Positions 1 through 9,700 of a stretch of DNA of 64,000 nucleotides are shown in pieces. The stretch is from Amycolatopsis eburnea. GTDB lineage: Bacteria; Actinomycetota; Actinomycetes; Mycobacteriales; Pseudonocardiaceae. Position numbers and translations under genes: made by a program. Where the stretch lies: positions 1,364,001-1,428,000 of the forward strand of contig NZ_RSEC01000058.1 of the NCBI RefSeq assembly GCF_003937945.1, written 5' to 3'. Every line of letters starts with the position of its first letter. Within the stretch, counting starts at the first letter, position 1. Below the pieces are notes generated by a model, which made no database searches, was not told where the DNA came from, and saw nothing but the letters and a program-made list of their open reading frames with translations.

Positions 1-300
1 GAGTCGGTGACGGGCGCGGACGCGACAGCGCTCGTCGGGCTCGTCACCGACCTCCCGGAGGCCGGGATGATGCGGTGCTACCACCCGATGTACGCGCTCC
101 GGGCGCACGGCGCGGAAGGCGTCCTCTTCGAGATCGCCTTCTGCTTCCGCTGCCACAACGCGCTCGGTTTCGCCGGCGGCGCCCAGACCGGCCTCGAAGG
201 GTTCGACGCGGACTCACCGGCCGGGCAGGAGCTGCTCGGCCGGTTCCGGGCCGCGGACCCTAACGCGGCGGGACGTGCGCCAGCTTCTTCAGCTCCTTGA
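1..300 (+). CDS. Hypothetical protein, 5' end cut by window edge
   Basis: The frame is open from base 1, so the true start probably lies left of the window; a GTG at 7 is the first start inside it. The visible 99 residues contain a C-x2-C pair (CFRC) followed by HNALGF, a short metal-site-like pattern, but I do not recognise the family. It ends at a TGA at 298-300 and overlaps the convergent small gene on the minus strand by 41 bases. Function unknown. Confidence 0.45.
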   Translation, partial: ESVTGADATALVGLVTDLPEAGMMRCYHPMYALRAHGAEGVLFEIAFCFRCHNALGFAGGAQTGLEGFDADSPAGQELLGRFRAADPNAAGRAPASSAP

Positions 301-508
301 CGGTTTCCGTCACGTTGGCCAGGAGTTCCGTCCGGTCGTCCGGGTCGGCGGCGTGGCGGTAGATGGCGGTCGGGCCGTCGCTGATCGCGATCGCGGCGAC
401 CAGGCGGCCTTCGGGGTCGCGGGTGAGCCCGGTGGTCACCGACACTTCCCGGCCGACCGTGTCGACCGTGGTGAGCGTCCGCTCCTTGTACCAGCCTCGC
501 GTCGTCAT
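260..508 (-). CDS. Small hypothetical protein (82 aa)
   Basis: An 82-residue soluble, mixed-charge protein with no signal peptide or membrane segment. It starts with ATG and has a weak GGAG-like site 8-12 bases upstream. The composition looks like a folded protein (predicted beta-rich, with the helical tail TELLANVTETVKELKKLA). It converges on the gene cut by the left edge and their 3' ends overlap by 41 bases. I do not recognise the family and assign no function. Confidence 0.5.
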   Translation of the reverse strand: MTTRGWYKERTLTTVDTVGREVSVTTGLTRDPEGRLVAAIAISDGPTAIYRHAADPDDRTELLANVTETVKELKKLAHVPPR

Positions 509-593
509 GTTCCGCAGCTCCGGGGGATGGGCTCGACAGGGATACGTCGTAGGACGCCCGGGCGGCCGGAGGCGTTACGGCATACTGGGCCGG

Positions 594-1685
594 GTGATCT
601 CCCGGCCGCACGTCCTGCTGTCCGCCGCGCAGTCGCTCGACGGCTACCTCGACGACACCTCGCCCGAGCGGCTCGTGCTGTCCACTGAGGACGATTTCGC
701 CGTCGTGGACCGGTTGCGGGCCGAGGCGGACGCGATCTTCGTCGGGGCCGGGACGGTGCGGGCCGACAACCCGCGGCTGCTCGTCCGGTCGCCCGAGCTG
801 CGGCGGCAGCGGCTGGACCGGGGAAAGCCGGAGCAGCCCGTCAAAGTCACCGTGACCACCCGCGGACTGGACGCGGACTCGCGGTTCTTCACCGTGGGGG
901 ACAGCGAAAAGATCGTCTACGCGCCGCCGGGCGTGGCGGACGACCTGAAGGGAGTCGCCACCGTCGTGGACGCCGGGAGCCCGCCCGACTTCGGGCGCGT
1001 CCTCGACGACCTCGGGCAGCGCGGCATCGAAAACCTGCTGGTCGAAGGCGGCGGCGGGATCCACACCCGGTTCCTCACCGAAGGCCTCGCCGACGAGCTG
1101 CGGCTCGCGATCGCGCCGTTCTTCGTGGGGCAGCCGGGCGCGCCGCGGTTCGTCGGGCCCGGGCTCTACCCGCGGCCGCTCACCCTCGCCGGGGTGCGGG
1201 AACTGCAGGGGATGGCGATCCTCGAGTACCGCGCCGCGGCCGAGCCGGACGGGCCGGACGTCCGGCGGCTCAAGGAAGCCATTGCACTCGCCGCCGAGTG
1301 CCCGCCCAGCCACACGTTCCGGGTCGGGGCCGTCATCACCGACGCCGGTGGCGAGGTCATCGCCACCGGGCACTCCGGCGAGGGCGACCCGTCGAACCAC
1401 GCCGAAGAAGCCGCCCTCGCCAAGTGCGCCGGCGACCCGCGCCTGGCCGGGGCGACCATCTACAGCTCACTGGAGCCGTGCAGCAACCGGAGCTCGCACC
1501 CGCGCAGCTGCACGCAGCTGATCCTCGACGCCGGGATCCCGCGCGTCGTCTTCGCGTGGCGCGAGCCGCCGGTCTTCGTCGACGCCCAGGGCACCGAGCT
1601 GCTGCGGCAGGCCGGGCGGCACGTCGTCGAGGTGCCCGCGCTGACCCCGGAGGTCCAGCGCGAGAACACCCACCTCGACTTCTGA
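594..1685 (+). CDS. RibD-like reductase/deaminase fusion in reversed domain order
   Basis: 363 aa, GTG start at 594 chosen because the reductase fold begins there (ISRPHVLLSAAQSLDGYL); an upstream extension is unsupported. Residues 1 to about 220 are a RibD C-terminal/dihydrofolate reductase-like domain with VGAGTVRADNP and LLVEGGGGIHTRFL. Residues from about 222 form a CDA-fold deaminase with the zinc motif HAEEAAL and LEPC...C (C-x9-C). Bacterial RibD normally has deaminase first and reductase second; here the order is swapped. Likely activity is on a riboflavin precursor or a related pterin or nucleoside, but no other rib gene is nearby, so the pathway is unproven. Confidence 0.8.
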   Translation: MISRPHVLLSAAQSLDGYLDDTSPERLVLSTEDDFAVVDRLRAEADAIFVGAGTVRADNPRLLVRSPELRRQRLDRGKPEQPVKVTVTTRGLDADSRFFTVGDSEKIVYAPPGVADDLKGVATVVDAGSPPDFGRVLDDLGQRGIENLLVEGGGGIHTRFLTEGLADELRLAIAPFFVGQPGAPRFVGPGLYPRPLTLAGVRELQGMAILEYRAAAEPDGPDVRRLKEAIALAAECPPSHTFRVGAVITDAGGEVIATGHSGEGDPSNHAEEAALAKCAGDPRLAGATIYSSLEPCSNRSSHPRSCTQLILDAGIPRVVFAWREPPVFVDAQGTELLRQAGRHVVEVPALTPEVQRENTHLDF

Positions 1686-1695
1686 CGCGCGCCGG

Positions 1696-2907
1696 CTAGC
1701 AGGCGCCGTTGTCCTGCCAGACACCCCATTCGCCGGTGGTGCCGGGCTCCTCGCCCTGCGTCCACCACTTGGCCGTCCACTTGTGGCTGTTGTGCGACAC
1801 GACGTTGTCCTTGACGTAGACCTTCGTCCGGTCCCACTCGGCCGCGGTGCACGAACCGCCGCCCGGGGTGGTCGGGGTCGTGGTGGTCGGCGGGGTCGGG
1901 GTCGTCTGGGGCGGCGTCGCGCCCGCGAAGCGGACGCTGAACTTCGTGAAGTCCCAGTCGTTCTGCGGGACGTTGCTGCAGACGCCGTTGTCGGTCGTCC
2001 CGACGCAGGCGCGGTCGCGGTTGACCGACCAGAACGTGAAGCGGCCGAGACCGTGGCTGGTCGCGTAGTCGTACACCGTCTGGAAGTCCGACGTGTAGAA
2101 CATCTCGGCCGCGTCCGATTTGCCGTTCATGCCCGAGAAACCCTCGTGCGAGTACGCGGTCGCGCTGTCCCAGCCCAGGTGCGACATCAGCAGGCCGTGC
2201 AGGGCTTCCAGCGCCGACACCTGCGACGAGCCGCCGTTGAAGCCGCCGTCGAACGGCATGATCGAGAAGTTGTTGGGCGTGAACCCGATCGACTTCGCCT
2301 GGTCGAGCAGCTGCGTGCCGAACCAGCCGGTGCCGGCCGCGGTGCCCGGCATGGTCACCGACACGAAGAGGCCGGGGTTGTTGGCCTGCAACGTCTTCGC
2401 CGCGCCGAGCTCGTTCGCGATGGCCGCGGTGTTCTCGTACTCGGGCTCTTCGAGGTCGAAGTCGATGGCCTTGAGCGAGTACTTCGTGACGACCTGCTGG
2501 TACGCGGCCGCCGTCGCGGCGACCGTGCCGCAGGTCTGGCCGAGCTTCGTGCCGCCGTACCCGCCGACGGAGACGGAGATGTCCCCGCCCGCCCCGCGGA
2601 TCTTCGAAATCGCGGCGGCGACGGTGGTGTCGGTGGCGATCGGGTCGGTGCCGTCCCAGGTGGGGCTGCAGCCGCCGCCGTTCGGCGCCAGGATGAACGC
2701 GAGCTGGAACGCCTTGAGCCCGGTCGCGTTCATCACGGTGACCGGATCGGGCGGGTTGTTGCTCTGGGGCATCAGGTATGGCGCCGCGGCGTACCAGTTG
2801 TTGCTCAACGCCGCGGTGGCCGCGGGCGCGCCGAGCACGAGGCTGACGGCGGTGGCGGCGAACGTGGCGGCGGCGAGCCCGATGGCGGCCAGTCTGCTCT
2901 TGCGCAT
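1696..2907 (-). CDS. Secreted GH18 chitinase with chitin-binding module
   Basis: 403 aa. A signal peptide covers about residues 1-33 and ends at ATAA. The catalytic TIM-barrel shows AIDFDLEE, matching the DxDxE core of glycoside hydrolase family 18 with Glu as the proton donor, plus the upstream SVGGYGG. A Pro/Thr linker (TPTPPTTTTPTTPGGG) joins a C-terminal CBM5/12-type module of about 50 residues rich in Trp (AEWDRTKVY, KWWTQGEEPG). It should hydrolyse chitin outside the cell. RBS GGGAGGA precedes the ATG. A DasR-like palindrome 39 bases upstream suggests control by N-acetylglucosamine metabolism. Confidence 0.92.
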   Translation of the reverse strand: MRKSRLAAIGLAAATFAATAVSLVLGAPAATAALSNNWYAAAPYLMPQSNNPPDPVTVMNATGLKAFQLAFILAPNGGGCSPTWDGTDPIATDTTVAAAISKIRGAGGDISVSVGGYGGTKLGQTCGTVAATAAAYQQVVTKYSLKAIDFDLEEPEYENTAAIANELGAAKTLQANNPGLFVSVTMPGTAAGTGWFGTQLLDQAKSIGFTPNNFSIMPFDGGFNGGSSQVSALEALHGLLMSHLGWDSATAYSHEGFSGMNGKSDAAEMFYTSDFQTVYDYATSHGLGRFTFWSVNRDRACVGTTDNGVCSNVPQNDWDFTKFSVRFAGATPPQTTPTPPTTTTPTTPGGGSCTAAEWDRTKVYVKDNVVSHNSHKWTAKWWTQGEEPGTTGEWGVWQDNGAC

Positions 2908-2945
2908 GAGCTGTCCTCCCGGTGGGGATCGAGGGTGGACAGATC

Positions 2946-2961
2946 ATTGGACTAGACCATT
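2946..2961 (-). promoter_or_regulatory. DasR-responsive element (dre)-like palindrome
   Basis: The 16-mer ATTGGACTAGACCATT matches the Streptomyces dre consensus ACTGGTCTAGACCACT at 13 of 16 positions and keeps the CTAGACCA core. It lies 39 bases upstream of the chitinase ATG, where a repressor would cover the promoter. DasR is a GntR-family regulator released by glucosamine-6-phosphate; whether this organism has it cannot be seen here. Confidence 0.65.
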
Positions 2962-3091
2962 GACGAAGTCAAGGCACAACGGGTGGATCGCCGCCGGGCG
3001 TGGGCGAAACGCGCCGAGATATCCGAAATTGGTCCGGGGAACGACACCGCGAGGGTGATGCGACCGCCGAGGCGTCGCCGCACCGCGACCC

Positions 3092-4174
3092 TCAAGCCGC
3101 GGGCAGTGACACGGTCACCACCAGGCCGCCCTCCGGTCGTGCCCTCGCCACCACGTCGCCGCCGTGCGCGTGGGCTACCGAGCGGACGATCGACAACCCC
3201 AGCCCCGCGCCTTCCGCGGCCACCCGGGCCCGGCGGTGGAACGGGTCGAACAGCGCCGGTACGTCCGCCGGCGGGATCACCGGGCCGCTGTTCGCCACCG
3301 AAAGCTCCGCGCGGCCCGGTGCCGTCCGGGTGGTCACCTCCACCCAGCTCTCGTCGTTGTTGTGGCGGAGGGCGTTCTCCACCAGGTTGTGCACCAGCCG
3401 CTCCAGCATCAGCGCGTCGCCGATCGTCGACGCCTCCGCCAGATGCTGCGAAACGTCCTCGGGTGCCACGTGCGCGACCAGCGCCGCCAGGTCGACCGGG
3501 CAGCGCTCGGTCAGCGCGCTCTCCGACTTCGCCAGCAGCAGCAACCCGGTGATCAGCCGTTCGTGCCGCGCGTTGATGTGCAGCAGCTTGCTCCCCAGCT
3601 CGCGGACGTCGTCCGACGCGGTTCTGCGGTGCATCGCCACCTCGACCACCGAGCGGTTCAACGTCAGCGGGGTGCGCAACTCGTGGGACGCGTTCGCGAC
3701 GAACCGGCGCTGGGCGTCGAACGACCGGTCCAGGCGCTCGACCATCACGTCGAACGCGTCCGCCAGGTCCTTCACCTCGTCCTCCGGCCCGCGCAGCGCG
3801 ATCCGCGCGTGGCCGCCCGGGTCGGCGGCCGCGGCGATGCGGCGGGCCGTCTCCGTCACCTGGCGCAGGGGCGCCAGTGCGCGGCCCGCCACCAGCCAGC
3901 CCAGTGCCGCCGCCAGTACCGCCACCGCCGCGAGGGCGACCGCGCCCTGCGTCAGCAACGACGTCGCCGCCGCCGCGCGCAGCTGCCGGGCCTGGTCGTC
4001 GAGCGCCGCCAGGGACGGGAGTGGGGCGGCGCCCGGGGGCGGGGTGCCCGAAATGATCGCCACCCGCTGGCCGACCTGGCGGGTGAACAGCAGGTACGTC
4101 ACGCCGAGCAGGGCCACGCCCGCCAGCAGGAACAGGCCGCCGTACAGGACGGTCAGCCGCAGGCGGAGGTTCAC
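3092..4174 (-). CDS. Two-component sensor histidine kinase
   Basis: 360 aa, GTG start overlapping the regulator's stop (GTGA). TM1 at about residues 7-27, a short extracytoplasmic loop, TM2 at about 75-97, then a HAMP linker. H-box FVANASHELRTPL carries the phospho-acceptor His; N-box LVHNLVENALRHN and G-box GAGLGLSIV complete the HATPase domain. It autophosphorylates and passes phosphate to the adjacent OmpR-type regulator. The sensed signal is unknown; the very short loop suggests a membrane or envelope stimulus. Confidence 0.92.
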   Translation of the reverse strand: MNLRLRLTVLYGGLFLLAGVALLGVTYLLFTRQVGQRVAIISGTPPPGAAPLPSLAALDDQARQLRAAAATSLLTQGAVALAAVAVLAAALGWLVAGRALAPLRQVTETARRIAAAADPGGHARIALRGPEDEVKDLADAFDVMVERLDRSFDAQRRFVANASHELRTPLTLNRSVVEVAMHRRTASDDVRELGSKLLHINARHERLITGLLLLAKSESALTERCPVDLAALVAHVAPEDVSQHLAEASTIGDALMLERLVHNLVENALRHNNDESWVEVTTRTAPGRAELSVANSGPVIPPADVPALFDPFHRRARVAAEGAGLGLSIVRSVAHAHGGDVVARARPEGGLVVTVSLPAA

Positions 4175-4827
4175 CGGAGGCGGTAGCCGACGCCGGTGAC
4201 CGTCTCCACCAGCGGGGGATCGCCGAGCTTGCGGCGCAGCTTCAGCACCGTGAGCCGGACCGCGCCGGTGAACGGGTCGGCGTGCTCGTCCCACACCTTC
4301 TCCAGCAGGTGTTCCGCGGACACGGCGGCGCCGTCGGCGCGCAGCAGCTCGGCGAGCACGGCGAACTCCTTTTTGGACAGTGGCAGGTACCGCCCGTCGC
4401 GGAACACCTCGTGGCGCGCCGGGTCGAGGGTGACGCCGGAGCGGCGCAGCACCGGTGGCGCGGCCGGGCGGCAGCGGCGGCCCAGCGACTGGATCCGCGC
4501 GGCCAGCTCGGGGAACGCGAACGGCTTCGTCAGGTAGTCGTCGGCGCCCAGTGACAGGCCCGCGACCCGGTCGGTGACCTCCGCGGCCGCCGTCAGCATC
4601 AGCACCCGGGTGGTCACCCCCGCGCCCACCAGCTCGCGGCAGACGTCGTCGCCGTGCACGACCGGCAGGTCCCGGTCGAGCACGACGACGTCGTAGTCGT
4701 GCACGGCGATCCGCTCGAGCGCCGCGCCGCCGTCGTGGGCGACGTCGACCGCGTGGGCGTCCTCGCGCAGCCACTCCGCGATCGCGTCCGCGAGCATCGG
4801 CTCGTCTTCCACCACCAGGACCCGCAT
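4171..4827 (-). CDS. OmpR/PhoB-family response regulator
   Basis: 218 aa. The N-terminal receiver domain begins RVLVVEDEP and has the phospho-acceptor Asp in VVVLDRDLP (about residue 51) and the conserved Lys in YLTKPF. The C-terminal winged helix resembles Trans_reg_C (LSKKEFAVLAELL, RLTVLKLRRKLG, VTGVGYRL). It overlaps the kinase by 4 bases and starts 35 bases after the glycosyltransferase gene, so all three may share a transcript that begins at cobN. Confidence 0.92.
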   Translation of the reverse strand: MRVLVVEDEPMLADAIAEWLREDAHAVDVAHDGGAALERIAVHDYDVVVLDRDLPVVHGDDVCRELVGAGVTTRVLMLTAAAEVTDRVAGLSLGADDYLTKPFAFPELAARIQSLGRRCRPAAPPVLRRSGVTLDPARHEVFRDGRYLPLSKKEFAVLAELLRADGAAVSAEHLLEKVWDEHADPFTGAVRLTVLKLRRKLGDPPLVETVTGVGYRLR

Positions 4828-4862
4828 GTCCCGATGATCGCCGCGGCGGTGTTTCTTCGCCG

Positions 4863-6740
4863 TTAGCAGCGGTAGAGGGTGTCCGCGCCGCCGATCCGCA
4901 CCGGACCCGCGCCCGGGCCGGACCGGCCGCCGTACTCGGCGGGGTCGACGGCCGCGCAGTGCTGCTCGATCCAGCGGCCGCGCGCCTCTTGGGCCGGGCT
5001 CCGGGCCGGACCCGCCGGACCCGCGCCGGAGCCGCTCAGCACGAACCGCAGCTTGCCTTCCGCGAGCCACCGGTCGAGCTGCGCGGTCGACGGCGCGTCG
5101 TCGCGGCCGCCGAACCCGCCCATGCCGATCACGGTCGCGTCCGACTCGATGAGGAACGGCGCGACCGTCCCCGCCTCGGCGTTCACCGCGAGGGTGATCT
5201 CGGTGCCGTTCCGGGCGGCGTAGCCGAGGATCCGCCGTTGCTCGTCGGTCAACGTCGTGGTGCCGTCGCCGCCCGAAATCATCAGCCGCGGGGCCGCGCC
5301 GCCCGGGGGCGGCGGGGAGCCGGGACCGGTGACAACCGGGGCGGGGCCGGTCGGACCGCCAGGACCGGTGGCCGGGCCGGCGGCGGGCAGCGTCCCGGCC
5401 GACGTGCTCTGCGCCGCCGCGTACGACCAGACGGCCGGGGTGAGCAGCACCGGGACCAGCCCGGCGACCAGCGTCGTCCGGCTCCGGACCGCGAGCAGGC
5501 CCGCGATCGCCGCGACGGCCGTGCCGAGCACCGCCCAGCGCGTCCAGCCGTGGAACGTCGTGTCCCGCGAGGTCAGGACGAACGCCCAGGCGGCGGTCAG
5601 CGCGATGACGAGCGGGAGCAGCGTCCGCCGGTGCCGCCGCCACAGCAGTGCCAGCCCGGCGGCGGAGACCGCGGCGACGGCGGGAGCCATCGCCGTCGTG
5701 TAGTACGGATGCCAGATGCCGCCGGCGAAGCTGAACACCGCGGTCGTCACCAGCAGCCAGCCGCCCCACAGCAGCCAGCCGGCGTCGCGCCACCGGCGGC
5801 CCAGTACGACAAGGACGAGCAGGCAGAGCGGGAGCAGCCACGAAATCTGCCCGCCGACGAGGTCGTTGAACATCCGGCCCGGCCCGGGATCGCCGCCGAA
5901 CGACGACATCGTCTGCTCGCCATTGCGCATGATCATCATGCCGCCGCCTTCGCCGTTCCCGGAGAGGCGCCCGAAGCCGTTGTAGCCGAAGACGAGGTCC
6001 CACGCCGAACCGTCCGCGCTGCCGCCCATGTAGGGCTTGGCGCCGGGCCACCAGTCGTACAGGGCGATCCACCAGAACGACGACGCGATCAGCACGGCGC
6101 CGGCGCCGAGCACGTCGAGCAGCCGCCGCTTGAGCGGCCCGGACGTCCCGGCGAGGTACGCGGCGACCAGTGCGGGCACGACGATCCACGCCTGCAGCAT
6201 CTTCGTCAGGAAGCCGCAGCCGACGAAGAACGCGCACCAGAACAGCCACTTCCGGCCGTCCTCGAGCGCCCGCGTGACCGCGTACGCCGCGGCGACCAGG
6301 AACAGCACCAGAAGCGTGTCGGGGTTGTTGTCCCGGTTGATGATCACGGTCACCGGCGTGAGCGCGAGGATCGCCGCCGCCAGCAGGGCGACGTTCTCCC
6401 CGGCCCACCGCCGGACCGTCCGGTGCAGCAGGAAGACCGCCGCGACGCCTTCGAGCACCTGCGGCAGCAGCAGCGCCCAGCCGTGGAAACCGAAGACGAG
6501 CACGGAAAGCGCTTGCGGCCACAACGCGAACGGCGGTTTGTCGACTGTCACGACGCCGTACGGGTCGAAGGAGCCGAAGAGGAAGTTCGTGAAGCCGCTC
6601 GTCATCGACTTCGCGGCGGCCGAGTAGTAGGTGTTGCCGAGCTGGCCGTCGCCGATCTTCCAGGCGTAGAGGACGGCGGCGCCGAGGCAGATGAGGGGAA
6701 GCGCCCAGGAGCGGGTCTTCGGGGGAGCGGCGGTGATCAT
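4863..6740 (-). CDS. GT39/PMT-like membrane glycosyltransferase
   Basis: 625 aa from the ATG at 6740; a GTG at 6749 would add three residues, but the GGGTGGG site fits the ATG better. About a dozen membrane helices fill the first two thirds. Early motifs FDPYGVVTVDKPP and NRDNNPDTLL are typical of ArnT/PMT-like GT-C enzymes that use polyprenyl-phosphate sugar donors. A Pro/Gly-rich linker at about 440-480 leads to an extracytoplasmic C-terminal domain. It probably mannosylates or glycosylates a protein, lipid or wall polymer; acceptor unknown. It lies 39 bases after cobN and upstream of the two-component genes. Confidence 0.82.
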   Translation of the reverse strand: MITAAPPKTRSWALPLICLGAAVLYAWKIGDGQLGNTYYSAAAKSMTSGFTNFLFGSFDPYGVVTVDKPPFALWPQALSVLVFGFHGWALLLPQVLEGVAAVFLLHRTVRRWAGENVALLAAAILALTPVTVIINRDNNPDTLLVLFLVAAAYAVTRALEDGRKWLFWCAFFVGCGFLTKMLQAWIVVPALVAAYLAGTSGPLKRRLLDVLGAGAVLIASSFWWIALYDWWPGAKPYMGGSADGSAWDLVFGYNGFGRLSGNGEGGGMMIMRNGEQTMSSFGGDPGPGRMFNDLVGGQISWLLPLCLLVLVVLGRRWRDAGWLLWGGWLLVTTAVFSFAGGIWHPYYTTAMAPAVAAVSAAGLALLWRRHRRTLLPLVIALTAAWAFVLTSRDTTFHGWTRWAVLGTAVAAIAGLLAVRSRTTLVAGLVPVLLTPAVWSYAAAQSTSAGTLPAAGPATGPGGPTGPAPVVTGPGSPPPPGGAAPRLMISGGDGTTTLTDEQRRILGYAARNGTEITLAVNAEAGTVAPFLIESDATVIGMGGFGGRDDAPSTAQLDRWLAEGKLRFVLSGSGAGPAGPARSPAQEARGRWIEQHCAAVDPAEYGGRSGPGAGPVRIGGADTLYRC

Positions 6741-6779
6741 GCTGCCCACCCAACCCGGGCCCGCGTTTCCCGGGCGTTT

Positions 6780-9700
6780 CTACTCCGCCTCGAGATCACC
6801 TTCCAAGGACAGGTAGACCTCACGCATCTTCTCCAGCAGCGCGGGGTCGGGCTCCTCCCACAGCCCGCGGTCGGCCGCTTCGTTGAGCCGTTCCACGATG
6901 CCGCGCAGCGCCCAGGGGTTCGCCTGGCGCAGGAACTCCTGGGTCACTTCGTCCAGGACGTAGGACTCGGTCAGCTTCTCGTACATCCAGTCGCCGACGA
7001 CGCCGGCCGTCGCGTCGAAGCCGAACAGGTAGTCCACGGTGGCCGCCAGCTCGAACGCGCCCTTGTAGCCGTGCCGCCGCATCGCCGCCAGCCAGCGCGG
7101 GTTCACCACGCGGGCGCGGAACACGCGGGCGGTCTCCTCGCCGAGCGTCCGGGTGCGGACCGCGTCCGGGGACGTGCTGTCGCCCACGTACGACGCCGGG
7201 GCCGAGCCGGTCAGCGCGCGGACCGTCGCGATCATCCCGCCGTGGTACTGGAAGTAGTCGTCCGAGTCGGCGATGTCGTGCTCGCGCGTGTCCGTGTTCT
7301 TCGCCGCGACGACGATCCGCTTGTACGAGCTCTCCATGTCCTCGCGCGCCGGGCGGCCGTCGAGGTCGCGGCCGTAGGCGAAACCGCCCCACACCGCGTA
7401 GACCTCCGCGAGGTCCTTGTCGTCGCGCCAGTTCCCGGAGTCCATCAGCGGCAGCAGGCCCGCGCCGTACGCGCCCGGCTTCGAGCCGAAGATCCGGGTG
7501 GTCGCCCGCCGCTCGTCGCCGTGCGCGGCCAGGTCCGCCGAAACGTGGTCCCGCACGAAGTTCTGGTCCGCGGGTTCGTCCAAAGCGGCCACCAGCCGGA
7601 CCGCGTCGTCCAGCATCGTGATGACGTGCGGGAACGCGTCGCGGAAGAAGCCGCTGATCCGGATCGTGACGTCGATGCGCGGGCGGCCGAGTTCCGCGAG
7701 CGGGATCGCTTCGATGCCCGTCACGCGCCGCGACGCCTCGTCCCAGAACGGCTGGACCCCCAGCAGGGCCAGGACTTCCGCGGCGTCGTCGCCCGAGGTG
7801 CGCATGGCCGACGTGCCCCACACCGAAAGCCCGACCGAGCGCGGCCAGTCCCCGGTGTCCTCGCGGTACCGGCGAAGCAGCGAATCCGCCAGCGCCTGCC
7901 CGGTTTCCCAGGCGAGCCGGCTCGGGATCGCCTTCGGGTCGACGGTGTAGAAGTTCCGCCCGGTCGGCAGCACGTTGACCAGCCCGCGCAACGGCGACCC
8001 GCTGGGCCCGGCCGGGATGTAGCCGCCGTCCAGCGCGTGCAGCACCGAGTCGAGTTCCGCGGTGGTGCCCGCCAGCCGCGGGACGATCTCCTCCGCCGCG
8101 AAGGAAAGCACCTTCGCGACCTGCTCGTCCGGCGCCACCGAGGCGACCGCCGTGGCGTCCCAGCCGCGCAGCTCCATCGCCTGGACGAGTTCCCGCGCCG
8201 TCTTCTCGACCGCGTCCACTTCGGACATCGGCGCGTCTTCCTTCAGTCCCAGCGCCGAACGCAGGCCGGGTACCGCACCCTGCTTGCCGCCCCACATCTG
8301 GGACGCGCGCAGCATCGCCAGCACCAGGTTGACGCGGGCCTCGCCGGTGGGTGCCGCGCCCAGGACGTGCAGCCCGTCGCGGATCTGCGCGTCCTTGACC
8401 TCGCACAGCCAGCCGTCGATGTGCAGCAGGAAGTCGTCGAACTCCGCGTCGTGCGGCCGTTCTTCGACGCCGAGGTCGTGGTCCAGCTTCGCGGCCTGGA
8501 TCAACGTCCAGATCTGGGCGCGGATCGCGGGCAGCTTCGCCGGGTCCATCGCCGCGATGTTCGCGTGCTCGTCGAGCAGCTGCTCCAGCCGCGCCAGGTC
8601 GCCGTAGGACTCCGCGCGCGCCATCGGCGGGATCAGGTGGTCGACGATCGTCGCGTGCGCCCGCCGCTTCGCCTGCGCGCCTTCGCCCGGGTCGTTGATC
8701 AGGAACGGGTACACCAGCGGCAGGTTCCCGAGCACGGCGTCCGGCGCGCACGACGCCGAGAGCCCGGCCGTCTTGCCCGGCAGCCACTCCAGCGACCCGT
8801 GCTTGCCGAGGTGGACGACCGCGTGCGCGCCGAACTCCTCCTCCAGCCAGCGGTAGGCGGCCAGGTAGTGGTGGCTCGGCGGGAGGTCCGGGTTGTGGTA
8901 GATCGCCACCGGGTTCTCGCCGAACCCGCGCGGCGGCTGGATCATGATGATCACGTTGCCGCTCTGCAGCGACGCGAGCACGATGTCGCCGTTGTCGACG
9001 TACAGCTCGCCCGGCGCCGGACCCCAGTGCTCCTCGACACCCTGGCGCAGCTCTTCCGGCAGCGCGTCGAACCACGCCTGGTAGCGCGCGGCCGGGACGC
9101 GGATCGGGTTCCCGGACAGCTGCTCCTCGGTCAGCCACTCCGGGTCCTGGCCGCCGGCCGCGATCAGCGCGTGGATCAGGGCGTCGCCGTCGGGCTGGTC
9201 GGTGCCGGTCGGGTCGACGCCCGGGAAGGCGTCCGGCCCGAGGTCGTACCCCAGCGAGCGCATCCGCCGCAGCAGCTCGATCGCGGACGCGGGCGTGTCC
9301 AGCCCGACCGCGTTGCCGACGCGGGAGTGCTTGGTCGGGTACGCGGACAGCATGAGGGCGATGCGCCGCTCGGCGGGTGGCGTGTGCCGCAGGCGGGCGT
9401 GCGCCAGCGCGATCCGGGCGACGCGGGACGCGCGTTCGGCGTCCGGGACGTACCGGGGCAGGCCGTCTTCGTCCAGCTCCTTGAACGAGAACGGGACCGT
9501 GATCAGCCGCCCGTCGAACTCCGGGACGGCCATCTGGTTGCCGGCGTCGAGCGGGGAGAGCCCGTCGTCGTTGGCCGCCCACGTCTCGCGGTCGCTGGTC
9601 AGGCACAGCGCCTGCAGGATCGGGACGTCGAGCGCGGCCATCTCGGCGACGTCCCAGGCCTCGTCGTCCCCGCCCGCGCCCACCTCGGACGGCCGCGTGC

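Noticed and set aside
3092..4774. N-terminal extension of the sensor kinase to 560 aa
   Set aside because: The extra 200 residues overlap the response regulator gene and are Arg/Gly/Pro-rich; the GTG at 4174 overlapping its stop is the natural start.
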